A stretch of 64,000 nucleotides of DNA, taken from the NCBI GenBank assembly GCA_026636295.1, contig CP089456.1, positions 310,001 to 374,000 on the forward strand, given 5' to 3'. Position numbers and translations under genes: made by a program. Below, piece by piece: positions 39,538 to 48,704 of this stretch. The stretch comes from Medakamo hakoo (taxonomy: Eukaryota > Chlorophyta > Trebouxiophyceae > Coccomyxaceae). The notes below the pieces were generated by a model. The model had not been told where the DNA came from and searched no databases. It saw only the letters and a list, made by a program, of their open reading frames with translations. How positions within the stretch are numbered: the stretch's first letter is position 1; each line of letters begins with the position of its first letter.

Positions 39538-42380
39538 ATGGCTGCCAACGGCACCGCCCCGCCAGCGCCCGGCGCCGAGGGCCCGGACGCGCCCGCCCAC
39601 ACCGCCGCGACGGGCGCGCCGCCGACCAAGGTAAGGGGAAGGGCGGCGGGAGGGGGCGCGCCGCGCGCGCTGCCCTCAGCCTGCCCCACGGGAGGGGGCG
39701 CGCCGCGCGCGCTGCCCTCAGCCTGCCCCGCCCGCTCGCCCCACCACCGCGCTCACCCACCACCCACCACCCCCTCCCAGTCCTGCTCGCAATGCCACGC
39801 CACCAGCACGCCCAAGTGGCGCAACGGCCCCGCGGGGACGCTGTGCAACGCGTGCGGCATGCAGTGGCAGCGCGCGCAGTGGCGGGCGCCTGCGGCGGCG
39901 GCCGGGCTGGCCGCGGCCGCGGCCGCCGCGCCCGCGCCCGCGGCCGCCGGCCTGCCGCCCGCCGAGAATGGCCGGACTGGGGCTGGCCTTCGGCCGTTTT
40001 TGCACCGTCCTGCCCGATTCCCCGCCCCGCCGCCGTCCGCCAAGAAGCCCCGGGCGGCCGCCGTCTCCCGAGCCCGGCGTGCCAAGGTCGCCGCGCCTCG
40101 CCGCCGCGACAATGGCAAGACGAGCCAGTACAACGGCGTGGACTGGCGCAAGTCGAGTGGCATGTGGGCCGCCCAGATCGCGATGGGCGGCAAGCCAAAA
40201 TACCTTGGCCTTTTCGAGTCCGAGGAGGAAGCCGCGAAAGCGTTCGACGAGGAGGCGCGCGCCAAGCTCAAGGCGGGCGGCCGGGTCCACAAGCTCAACT
40301 TTCTTAACGATGGCGACATCGCCGTCCCCGTCCCCCGCCTGCGGCGGAGCGCGGGCACCGTCCCCCGCCGGCGGCGGAGCGCGGGCACCGTCCCCCGCCG
40401 GCGGCGCCGGCGGCCGAACACGGGCTTCCCGTGGCTGGACGAGATCATCGTTGAAGCCCAGCGGGTCGGCGACGCGGCCGACGCCGCAGCCAAGATCAAC
40501 GGCGCCCCGCCGCCCCCCCGCGACAAGTCGTCCGGGTACGTCGGCGTGAAGAGGGCGGCCCGTGGAAGCAAGTGGCGCGCTGACGTCGGCAACACCTACA
40601 TTGGCTCCTTCGAGTACGCGCACTCTGCCGCGCTCGCGTACGACAGCGCGGTGCGCGCGCTGCGCGGCGGGGCCGTAAACATCCCGGAGGAGGGCGAGAC
40701 CCAGGCCGTCCGCCGCGGGCGGAGCGCCGCCGAAGTCGCCCAGGCCGCCGCCCACGCCGCCCAGGCCGCCGCCCAGGACGCCGAGGCCGCCGCCGTAGTC
40801 GCCATCGTAGCCGCCCAGATCGACGCCCGCGCCGGCCGGGCGGCCGCCGACGCCGCCGACGCCGCCGCCCGCGCCGCCGCCCGGAACGACAAGGCCGCCG
40901 CCGTACTCGCCGCCAAAGCCGCCCGCGCCGGCGCCCGGACAACCCGAACCGTCGCCCGGAAAGCCGCCCGGGCCGAAGCCTGGGCCGCTGCCCTGGCCGC
41001 CGCCCGGGCCGACGACAATGAAACCCGGTCGGCCGCCGCCGCCGAAGCCGCACACGTCTTCGCGCGTTTACCTGGCTACAGGCGAGACATCCCCGGCCTG
41101 GAGGGGAACCACCTGTGCAGCCTCCCCGCCGGCGTCCAACGCCCGCCGGCCCCAACTGCCGTGGTGTCGAAATCCAAACCGCCCGGACAGCTGCGCATCC
41201 TGTCCAAGAACGTGCGGTCGGCGCGCACCCATACAGGGCACATCAATGATGCGTGCGAGTCCTTTCCGGGCGCCGAGCGCTGGCGCCTCCCCAACCTCAT
41301 CCTTGAACAAGGCTTGGACGCCTACCTGTTCCAGGAGAGCAGGTGGGGGCCTGACGACGACGACACGTTGAAGGCTTTGCTCGAACTGCCTTCCGACTGG
41401 GACATGGTCCACGCGTCGGCGAGCCGCACCCGCAGCGGGAAACCGCAGGAAGGCGGGTACTCGGGCGTCGGCATCGCCGCGCCCGGCGAGATGATAGCCA
41501 TGTGGGCCACCCGGGACGAAATCGAAGACCTGGACGAGTGGGATGACGTTGTGGACGGTGAAGGTAAGGAGATGGGTTGAGTGGAGAGAGAGAGAGAGAG
41601 GAGAGCGGCCCCCGACGACGCTTTGCCCGTCCGCCCCTCGCCCCCTCACACACCTTTCCCTTGCCCCGCCACCGCCCTCTCTCCCCAGCCCGCTTCGCGG
41701 CGGCTAAGATCACTCAGAATGTCGTCCTGGTGAATTTCTACGCCCCTCACGTCCAACTCTGGGAAACTCGGTGGAAGCTGCTGAAAACAAACGAAGCCTT
41801 TGCTGGGGAGCTGGGGCGGTGGACTCGCGCCATCAACGTCCTGGTCCGGCGCCTGAGCAAGCTGCGCAAAGCCACGGACGGCGCGCACATCATCGTCGGC
41901 GGCGACTGGAACCAGGGCGCCCGCATCGACATCGTGGAGCGTAAGTTGGAGGAGGCTGGCTTCTTCCTGCCCCACCGCTGCGACCCTACGCGGGTTGACA
42001 TGGGCCTGGACTTCTTCGCCATGTCGAATAGCTTGAAAGGCTTCGTCGAACGCGTGCGCATCGACCCGGACGCGGGCGGCAGCGACCACCTTGGGGTTGT
42101 GGCGAGCGTGAACTCGCCGCCGGCCTTGGCGCGCCGGGCGCGACGGCCGCGCGCGGACGCGTTTGCGTTGCCGGCGCCGTCGCCGCCGCCGCCGCGGCAG
42201 CGGCCGCGGCCGCCCACCGACCAGAACATGCATGAGAGTGGGGAAGGGGGTGAGAGTGGAGGGCGTCGGGGCGAGGACGGGCCGGGCGGCGGCGGCGGCA
42301 TGCCTTCAGAAGAGGGGGGTGGTGGGGCTGGCGCGTTTCCGCACGCAGACGCGCGACGCGCAAAGAAGCGGAAACTGTAG
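39538..42380 (+). CDS. GATA zinc finger + two AP2 domains + APE-like endonuclease fusion
   Basis: Exons 39538-39630, 39781-41563 and 41689-42380 give 855 aa. Order: GATA-type finger CSQC-x16-CNAC (about 33-56); AP2 domain 1 (145-205: YNGVDWRKSSGMWAAQI, KYLGLFESEEEAAKAFDEEA); Arg-rich decapeptide repeats; AP2 domain 2 (281-335: GYVGVKRAARGSKWRADV, YIGSFEYAHSAALAYDSA); Ala-rich helix (344-455); endonuclease/exonuclease/phosphatase fold (about 501-768); tail ending AKKRKL, a nuclear signal. The nuclease keeps its catalytic set: Asn in ILSKNVRS, Glu in FQESRW, Tyr in VNFYAPH, Asp/Asn in VGGDWNQ, and Asp-His in SDHLGVV. NFYAPH and GGDWN resemble LINE-type APE endonucleases. An intron splits the nuclease and no reverse transcriptase follows, so it looks like a host gene. 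It is predicted to be a sequence-targeted nuclear DNA nickase; the function is inferred. Confidence 0.82.
39648..39729. repeat. 42-bp tandem duplication inside intron 1
   Basis: Two identical 40-bp copies (39648-39687 and 39690-39729) in the 150-nt first intron of the fusion gene, which is in frame and stop-free. Confidence 0.9.
40331..40407 (+). repeat. 30-bp coding tandem repeat between the AP2 domains
   Basis: TCCCCCGCC recurs at 40331, 40361 and 40391. The repeat encodes VPRLRRSAGT, VPRRRRSAGT and VPRRRRRRPN, a basic linker that could add DNA affinity or nuclear targeting. Confidence 0.85.
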
Positions 42381-42529
42381 AAGAGACCGAACACTGAGTG
42401 CATGTAAAATAGTCACACAACATCTGCGCACATCGTCTTGAGGCCGGCGTCTATGGGCGTCGCCTGGGCTGGAGGTGCGTGGGGGCGGGCCGTGGCGCTG
42501 CGCCCGTAGGGGCTGCGCAGCCGCGCTCT

Positions 42530-43300
42530 CTCCTCACCACCCTCCTCCGCCAACCGCATCGAGGACGGCGACCACGCCCACGCCCGCCACGACGCGCGCG
42601 CCCAACGCGGCCCAGTACGCGGCGTTGGCTGCAGCTGTGCTCCAGGGCGCGCGAGCGGACGACGCCGCGGTGGCCTCGGCGGCGACGCCGGCCACGCCGC
42701 CCGCCCAGGCGAGCGCGCCCGCGGCGGGCGGCACGCGGGTCGCGCCCGCCGCCCGCCACAGGGCTGGGATCAACGCCGCGGACGCCGCCAAGCCCTCCAA
42801 CGCTTCACCGGGCGCCAGGGTCGCCACCACGGCCGGGCCCGCCCACACGGCGGCGGGCGGGGGCAGGCCCACAGCGCAGCGCCGGCGCCGGCGCCCGGGG
42901 CCAGCGCGGCCAGCGCTGCTGGCGGCGCCGCCCAGCCCGCTCCGCCGCCCAGCGCGGCCAGCGTGTAGGACGTGCCCACGTGCGCGCAGGCAGCCAGGGA
43001 CGCGGCCACCGCCGCGACCGCCGCGGCAGCGGGCCGCCCGCCGCGGGCGAGGGCCAGGGCCACGCCCGCGCGGTGGGCCGCGCGGCGCCCAGGCCGCGTC
43101 CGCAGATGGCGCCGTCCCACAGGGGCAAGACAGCGGGGAGGAGGCCGGCGGTGGGCGGGCAGCCGGCTCCGGCGCAGCAGGTGAAGGCGAGGATGAGGGA
43201 CGCGCCCGCGTCTCAGGCGGCCGCGGTGGTCCCGGCCGAGGACGGGCTGTCGCTGATCAGGGTGATGAGCCTCCTCTTTCTTGTGTGAGGCGTGGGCGCG
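42530..43300 (-). pseudogene. Broken multi-helix membrane-protein gene
   Basis: The minus strand encodes one Ala-rich membrane protein spread over three frames. From 5' to 3': LITLISDSPSSAGTTAAA then an in-frame TGA near 43220; ASLILAFTCCAGAG and LPLWDGAICGRGLGAA; a frame change near 43080; GVALALARGG, VAASLAACAHVGTSYTLAALG; a second frame change near 42890; GLPPPAAVWAGPAVVATLAPG to ARVVAGVGVVAVLDAVGGGG ending at 42534. No GT..AG pairs explain the changes, so this is a decayed gene or carries sequencing errors in GC-rich runs. Family not recognised. Confidence 0.5.
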
Positions 43301-43358
43301 CCCCCCCCCCACTGTGCCTTTCTCGCATTGGCCGCCCGCGAAAAAAAAAAAAAAAAAC

Positions 43359-44699
43359 ATGGACGACACGGCCGTCGACTACACCCGGTCCCTGTACGAC
43401 CGGCACGCCAACAAGGCCGAAAACAAGGAAGATGTACGAGGCGGCTTGGGTGGATTGAGAGCCTGGGTGCGCGGCCGCGGCTCGTTCCCAATAGTGTGCG
43501 CCATCAATTTTCAACCCCTCCCTCCCTCATCACGTCAAAAACGACAGGCCCTCCGCGCCCGCCAGCAGGGCGCGTCCCTCCCTCTCAAGCAGTACCACAA
43601 CCGCATCAAGCGCGAGCTCATCAACGCCTTCGCGGGCGGCGCTCCGCGCCTGCTGGACCTGGCGTGCGGGCGCGGCGGCGACCTGCACAAGTGGGTGGCC
43701 GCGGGCGTGGGCTACGTGCGCGGCGTCGACCTCTCACCCGGCGAGATTGAGGAAGCCCGGCGGCGGTACGCCGAAACCAAAGCGGGCGTGGAAGCCAAAG
43801 GCGGCGTCGCGCCAGACGTGGATTTTGAGGTGGTGGCCACGCTGGGCACGGCGGCCTGGTCGGCGGACGGGGAACCGGGTGGGGGGGAGGGCGACGGTCC
43901 GTCCGCGTCCGGCCGCGACGGCCACCCACCGCCGCCGCCGCCGCCGCTGCCCAAGCTCTTGTACGACGCCGTGTCCTGCATGTTTGCGGCCCACTACTTC
44001 TTCTCGTCCGAAGCCGCGGCGCGGCGGTTCCTGACCAACGTGGCCGCCCACCTGAAACCGGGCGGCTTTTTTTTCGGGACGGTGCCGTCGGGGCGAAAGG
44101 TCCAGGCCGCCATCCGCGCCGGCGGGAGGTGGCCCTTGTTGGACACGCCCGCCCTGCGCCTGGAAGCCCGGTGGCGGGGAGAAGCCACGCCCTTTGGCGC
44201 GGCGTACACGTGCGCGATCAAAGACACGGTGACGGCCGGGCACGAGGCCGACCCGGACTCGTCCGCGGGGAGCCTGGAGTACCTCGTCTTTTCGTCCGCG
44301 TTCTGCGGCCTGGCCCGCGTGTGTGGCCTGGAACCCGTCCTCAACTGGAGCTCGCACCCGGCGCTGGAAGCCCTGCTCGACCCGGCGGACGAGCAGGCGC
44401 CCTTCAAAGCCTTTGTCCCGTCCTTTCCGGGCGCGGACCCCTCGCTGGAACGCGCGTCGGAACTGTTCGTCGCGTTTTGTTTCCGGCGGACGGAGGCGGC
44501 GCTGACCGGGTGGGAGCGGGAACCGGGCAGTGCGAAAGAGGCTCCAAAGGCGCCGCCGCCCAAGGACTTGAAACGAGTCGCTGTGGACGATGAGGGCGGA
44601 GAAGCGAAGACGCAGCGGAAAAGAGTCGCTGCGGACAATGAGGGCGGGGAAGCGAAGAAGCAGCGGAGAGGAGGGGCGGCGGCGGACGAGGAGGGGTGA
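43359..44699 (+). CDS. mRNA cap guanine-N7 methyltransferase
   Basis: Exons 43359-43433 and 43548-44699 give 408 aa. Exon 1 carries VDYTRSLYDRHANKAE, then HNRIKRELINAF, and the SAM-binding motif I LLDLACGRGGDLHKW (about 58-72), all characteristic of eukaryotic cap methyltransferases (ABD1/RNMT). VRGVDLSPGEIEEARRRY is motif II. LLYDAVSCMFAAHYFFSSEAAARRFLTNVAAHLKPGG-type block is the cap-contact region, and GEATPFGAAYTCAIKD and PSLERASELFVAFCFRR follow. The enzyme adds the N7 methyl to GpppN caps in the nucleus. The C-terminus has two copies of a basic/acidic repeat (KRVAVDDEGGEAK, KRVAADNEGGEAK), likely nuclear signals. The 114-nt intron is in frame and stop-free. Confidence 0.88.
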   Translation: MDDTAVDYTRSLYDRHANKAENKEDVRGGLGGLRAWVRGRGSFPIVCAINFQPLPPSSRQKRQALRARQQGASLPLKQYHNRIKRELINAFAGGAPRLLDLACGRGGDLHKWVAAGVGYVRGVDLSPGEIEEARRRYAETKAGVEAKGGVAPDVDFEVVATLGTAAWSADGEPGGGEGDGPSASGRDGHPPPPPPPLPKLLYDAVSCMFAAHYFFSSEAAARRFLTNVAAHLKPGGFFFGTVPSGRKVQAAIRAGGRWPLLDTPALRLEARWRGEATPFGAAYTCAIKDTVTAGHEADPDSSAGSLEYLVFSSAFCGLARVCGLEPVLNWSSHPALEALLDPADEQAPFKAFVPSFPGADPSLERASELFVAFCFRRTEAALTGWEREPGSAKEAPKAPPPKDLKRVAVDDEGGEAKTQRKRVAADNEGGEAKKQRRGGAAADEEG

Positions 44700-44846
44700 G
44701 AGGTGAGCGAGCGTTTTCTGTCATTGCCCAGTTTTTCTTCTTCCACCACGCGCCACCGCCTCCCGCACGGGGGCCTGTCAAACCCCGCACTCGCCCCGCT
44801 TCAAGCCTCAGAGCAAGGCCAAGGCCTCGCATCACCCATCGCGCAC

Positions 44847-45428
44847 ATGGCAGACTCCCACCAGCTGGGCGCCGCGCTGGCCGCGACGGCATTCACGAGC
44901 GCGGCGCTCTACGTCTCCGTCGTCGAGGCGCCCGCCCGTGCCAGGCTCGACCCGGCGTCCGAACTGGTGCAGTGGAAGCCGTCGTACAAGCGTGCGGCCC
45001 TGTTCCAAAGCTTGCTGGTCCTGTCCGGCTCCTGGTTTGCGTGGGCTGCGTACAAGGCGACGGGCGGTGAGTCAGTGCGCGCGACGGGCTGTGAGTCAGT
45101 GCGCGCGACGGGTCAGACGCAGGGCTGGCCGACCCCCAGCCAGGGTGGGCTGCTGTTTTTGTCCGTCCTCCTCACGCCGCTCTCTCCTCCCACCGCCCTC
45201 TCACACACAGACGTCGCCTGGAAAGTCGGCGGCGCCCTGCTCTTTGCCAACATGGCGTGGACGCTGCTGGTCATCATGCCGACCAACAGGCAGCTGCTGG
45301 CCATACCGCGCGGCGACGCCCGCTCGCGCGCGCTCCTCGTCCAGTGGGTCCACCTGCACCACGTGCGCACGGGGCTGGGCCTGCTGGCGACGGGGACGAT
45401 GGTGACGACCATGCTGGGGGGGCGGTGA
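44847..45428 (+). CDS. DUF1772-like small membrane protein
   Basis: Exons 44847-45066 and 45211-45428 give 145 aa. Four hydrophobic segments: AALAATAFTSAALYVSVVE, AALFQSLLVLSGSWFAWAA, VGGALLFANMAWTLLVIMPTN and GLGLLATGTMVTTMLGG. IMPTNRQLL and WVHLHHVRTGLG match the DUF1772 family (some fungal members are anthrone oxygenases), where W..H..R..L is conserved. Function in algae unknown. The splice donor of intron 1 is tandemly duplicated (two GTGAGTCAG sites 24 nt apart), and the 144-nt intron is in frame and stop-free. Confidence 0.75.
   Translation: MADSHQLGAALAATAFTSAALYVSVVEAPARARLDPASELVQWKPSYKRAALFQSLLVLSGSWFAWAAYKATGGESVRATGCESVRATGQTQGWPTPSQGGLLFLSVLLTPLSPPTALSHTDVAWKVGGALLFANMAWTLLVIMPTNRQLLAIPRGDARSRALLVQWVHLHHVRTGLGLLATGTMVTTMLGGR
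45067..45114 (+). repeat. 24-bp tandem duplication spanning a splice donor
   Basis: Two copies (45067-45090, 45091-45114), each starting GTGAGTCAG, at the 5' end of the DUF1772-like gene intron. The second copy would act as an alternative donor adding 8 codons in frame. Confidence 0.85.
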
Positions 45429-45621
45429 GGGGGGGGGGGCGCTGGGTCCGGCGCGGTTTGGCGGCGGTGGGCCCCGCCGCGGGCGTGGCCGCCTTTTATG
45501 CGGCGTGGGTAGGTGTGTGGCGTGGGCTGTGTGAACGTTTTTCGTGTCTTCTCGGACGGCCTGTGGCCTCTCGCTACCCACTACAACAGAAAAAAAAAGC
45601 CTGGCGCGTCTTCTCTCTCAC

Positions 45622-46932
45622 TCACTGCACCGCCCGCCGGGGCGCCACGCCCGCCCGCGCCCGCCGCGCGCCCGCCACAGGCGGCGCTCCCAGGCCCAGG
45701 GCGGCCCGGGCCCAGGCCGCCGCCCTGTCCACCGCTTCCCCCGCGGCCAGCCGCCCGCCCGCCAGCGCGGCGCGCGCGAGCGCGGCCAGCCCGCCGCCCA
45801 GTTCGCGCGCCGCCCGCCGCGGGTCGGCGGTCGTGTCCACGCCGGGCGCCGGCCGTCCCGTCAGCACGGACGTCAGCCTCACGCCCGGCGCCCGGCCCGC
45901 CCGACTCGCGGCGGCGCGCTCCCCCGGCGCGGCCAGCAGCGCCGCGTGCGCCAAGCCCGCACACACGGCCACACTCCCGCCGCGCAGGGCGGCGCCCGGC
46001 GCGCGTGTGTACGCGGCCAGGATGTAGACGGCCAGGTTGAGCATGGCCCGTGCGGGCGGTGGAGGCGAGGTGGGGGCGCCGGGCTGTGGCGGCGGTGGAG
46101 GCTGCATCGACGGCGGGAGGCGGCCGGTCAGGCTGGCCCATCCGACGCCGGCGATGAGGGTCAAGCCCACGAGGGCCAGTGGGCGGGTGAGGAGGGCGTA
46201 CACGGCGACAATCAGAGCGGCCAGGCGCAGGTAGTTGGGCTGTGTCGGGGAGGGGCAAGCGCGTGAGACACGCGGGGAGGAGAGCGGATGGAGGCGGGTG
46301 GATGGATGGTTGGACCCGAACAAAAAAAAACCAAGCCGGGCTCACCAAGAAAAACACCAGGTTTTCTTCCGCCCGCTCGCGCAGGGCGTCCATGGATTCC
46401 GGGGAGGACCAGGGTGAGGGCTGGGCGGGCGGCGGTGGCGACGGGCTGGCGCCGTCGGCAGACTTGCCGCAGTCTGCCTGCTCGCGCAGCCCGAAAAACG
46501 CGCGCCAAGGGCGCGGTGGGCGGAGCAGGTCGGGCTTGCGCAAGGATTCCAGGTACGGGCCGCGGTAGCGGGTGTAGCGGCGGCCGGGGGCGAAGCCTAG
46601 ACCGTTGGCGTGTGTGTGTGGGTGGGCGGGCGTGTGAGGAGGGCGAGGAGGTGTCCAGTCGGGGTCCCCAAGCGAGCGCTGTGGGCGACGCATGCCTCGA
46701 CAGCAAAAACCACCACACGGCCGATCCGACTCTCACCGTGCCGCCCTGCCTGGTCTAGCAGCCCGCCGACACGGTCAAGCTCGGCCGCCCGGGCGAGCTG
46801 GCGCAGGCCCGTCACCGTGTCCGTGCCGTCCAGGGGCACGCCGGGCGAGAGCGGCGTCGCAGCGAAGCGGGCGTGGCTGTTGGACCCGCCGCCGCCGCGC
46901 CGCACCAGGCCGCCGATCAGGGGAATGGGCAT
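45622..46932 (-). CDS. PRA1-family (prenylated Rab acceptor) membrane protein with C-terminal extension
   Basis: Exons 46932-46737, 46596-46346 and 46239-45622 give 354 aa. The PRA1 core spans the last two junctions: LLRPPRPWRAFFG, ALRERAEENLVFFL, then PNYLRLAALIVAVYALLTRPLALVGL, the double hydrophobic hairpin of the family, with a second hairpin AMLNLAVYILAAYT and AVCAGLAHAALLA. Plant PRA1 proteins act in ER-Golgi vesicle traffic with Rab GTPases. Most are about 180-240 aa; this one has ~65 extra residues at the N-terminus (MPIPLIGGLVRRGGG) and a ~100-residue Ala/Arg-rich C-terminal extension. Confidence 0.75.
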
Positions 46933-47284
46933 TGTGCGGGGGGTGGCCTGATCGGTGGCGGTGTCAGGCGTGTGGGCTGGTGCCCCCTGACGCGCGCACC
47001 AGACGCGCCAACAAAGCAGTGTGTGCGCACCTGGTGAGTGCCGCAGAGGCGGGGGGCGGCCTCCCGGCTCGCACCCCATCATTCCCCTGCTCTCTCCCCG
47101 CGCGCGAGCCGAGCGGCGCTGCTTTCGCTTTGCGCGGGGCCGCACGCCCGCACGCCCTGCGCTCTCCGGCATCCCCACGTCGAGGACCTGCCACACCCGC
47201 CTTCACGCCGGCGGAGGCGTCACACACAGTGCTAGCAGGAGACAGGCGCGCGCGGACCCTCTCTCTCTTCTCCCACGCAGCCCC
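46933..47284. other. Divergent promoter region PRA1 / LTP-like
   Basis: 352 bp between start codons. No RNA gene, TATA box or repeat that I can support; a pyrimidine tract (CCTCTCTCTCTTCTCCC) directly precedes the LTP-like ATG. Confidence 0.45.
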
Positions 47285-48474
47285 ATGCCCTCCGCCCCGC
47301 TGCCGCCTCCGGGTGGAGGCGGAGGAGGGGACGGCCGGCGAAAGCGGCCGTCCTGGGCCCAGCTGCTGCTTGCAGCCGGCCTAGCCCTGGCGTGGACTGG
47401 TGGGGTGGGAGCGGATGGTGCGTTGCTGTGTGGGCGGGGGAGGTTGTGTTTTGGAGGCCCGCTCTCCCGCGAGCGCGCAACCGACGCTAGCCGGCAACAA
47501 GAGACGCGCGCCGCCCGCGCCGCATGCAGTCCGTCTGGCTGGCTTTGGCCGGGGCATGCACGGCCGGATCATGGAAACGTCAGCAAGAGCAAGGAGACGT
47601 CCGTTGAGCGCACGCAACCCCGTTTCCGGGACGCGCGTGCCTCGCGCGTTGCGTGCGACCATCGGCGCGCCCCTGCGACACCCTGGCAGTCCATTCCGGC
47701 CCCTCTCCACTCGACTGCGCCCTCCCTCTCACACGCGTGCCCCCGCCCGACCCACCACAGTTCCCTCCACGTCCGCGCCCGCCCTCCACCACCGCCGCGC
47801 CCTGCTTGAGACGACAGACGCACCAGCGGCGCCCTCCTCGTCGTCCGCGCCGCCCGCGGTCGCCCTCTCCGGCGGGCGCCAGCCCACGCCGCCGGGGCGG
47901 TGCAAGGTCCTCGCCCTGCCCTGCGTCGCGTCCGTGCTCGGCCAGGCGGGCGCCGGGCCCTGCTCCGGGCCGGCCAGCTTTGATCGGGACAACACGTGCG
48001 TGGGCGCGGGGATGCGCGTGCGCGCGCGGGGGCCGGTCGCCCGCTTTTATCCCCGTCCATCCATGTCTCACACACCACCCCACCACCCCTGCCATCCCAC
48101 CCCCTCCCCTCCCATCCCACCCATCCAGTTGCTGCCCGATCGTGCGAGACTTTGTCCAAGCGGGTTGCGCGTGCGATGGCCCTTTCTTGGCCATCGCCTC
48201 CTTTGGCGGGTGGAACGGCGAGAAACTGGCGCAAGGTAAACACAGAGGAGATGGGCGGAAAAAGCAAACGACCGCCTCCGCAGGCGCCAGGTCTCCGCCC
48301 TCTGGACGCGCCGTCCTCTCACCCCCTCCACCCACCCACCCACCCACCCACCCACCCACCCACCCACCCACCACAGCCGTCCGCACCATCCTGTCGACGC
48401 CGTGCGGCAAAGGGCTGAAGGACGAGACCTGCCTGCTGACGTGCCCGCCCCGGGCGGCGCCCCAGCCAAAGTGA
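47285..48474 (+). CDS. Secreted eight-cysteine (LTP-like) protein
   Basis: Exons 47285-47417, 47761-47995, 48129-48235 and 48377-48474 give 190 aa. It starts with a basic stretch and a hydrophobic core SWAQLLLAAGLALAWTGGVGA, a signal peptide or anchor. A Ser/Pro linker leads to a Cys pattern C-x6-C...C...CC...C-x-C...C-x8-C-x3-C: CKVLALPC, GPCSG, NTCCPIVRDFVQAGCAC, STPCGKG, ETCLLTC. The CC, CxC and two later Cys match the plant non-specific lipid-transfer/prolamin eight-cysteine motif, with two extra Cys. The CC pair is created by splicing (AC|T before TGC TGC). It probably binds lipid outside the cell; inferred from the pattern only. Intron 3 contains a (CCCA)n run. Confidence 0.6.
48328..48373 (+). 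repeat. (CCCA)n run before the last acceptor
   Basis: About eleven CCCA units form the polypyrimidine tract of intron 3 of the LTP-like gene; the complementary strand could form a G-quadruplex. Confidence 0.85.
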
Positions 48475-48704
48475 TGGTTTGAGGTCTCGCCCTTCCCCGT
48501 CAGTTTTTTCCACCACCCCCCGCCAGAGATTTTTAGGATTCTTTCTTTTTTGGTTTCGACGGTTGTTTGTCCTTTTGCCCACGCACACGCGCCGCGCGCG
48601 CGCCTGCGTGGGTTGCCCCGAAGTATGGCATGCGGTCCCTTGTTTTGTGTTCCTGTAGCTTTTTGACCTTTTTTTGGATTCGGTTTCAATGCAGTGTCCT
48701 CCCC
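48475..48704. other. Convergent 3' region LTP-like / TPR gene
   Basis: T-rich on the plus strand; holds both 3' UTRs. No other feature. Confidence 0.45.

Noticed and set aside
38070-40307. A 745-codon plus-strand open frame
   Set aside because: It is Arg/Pro/His-rich, crosses the start of the fusion gene in another frame, and mirrors minus-strand coding. High GC leaves few stops, so long shadow frames are expected.
40331-40407. CRISPR-like array
   Set aside because: Units are contiguous coding repeats with no spacers, in a eukaryotic gene.
39538-42380. An intact LINE retrotransposon
   Set aside because: There is no reverse transcriptase, no poly-A or target-site duplication, and the nuclease is split by an intron.
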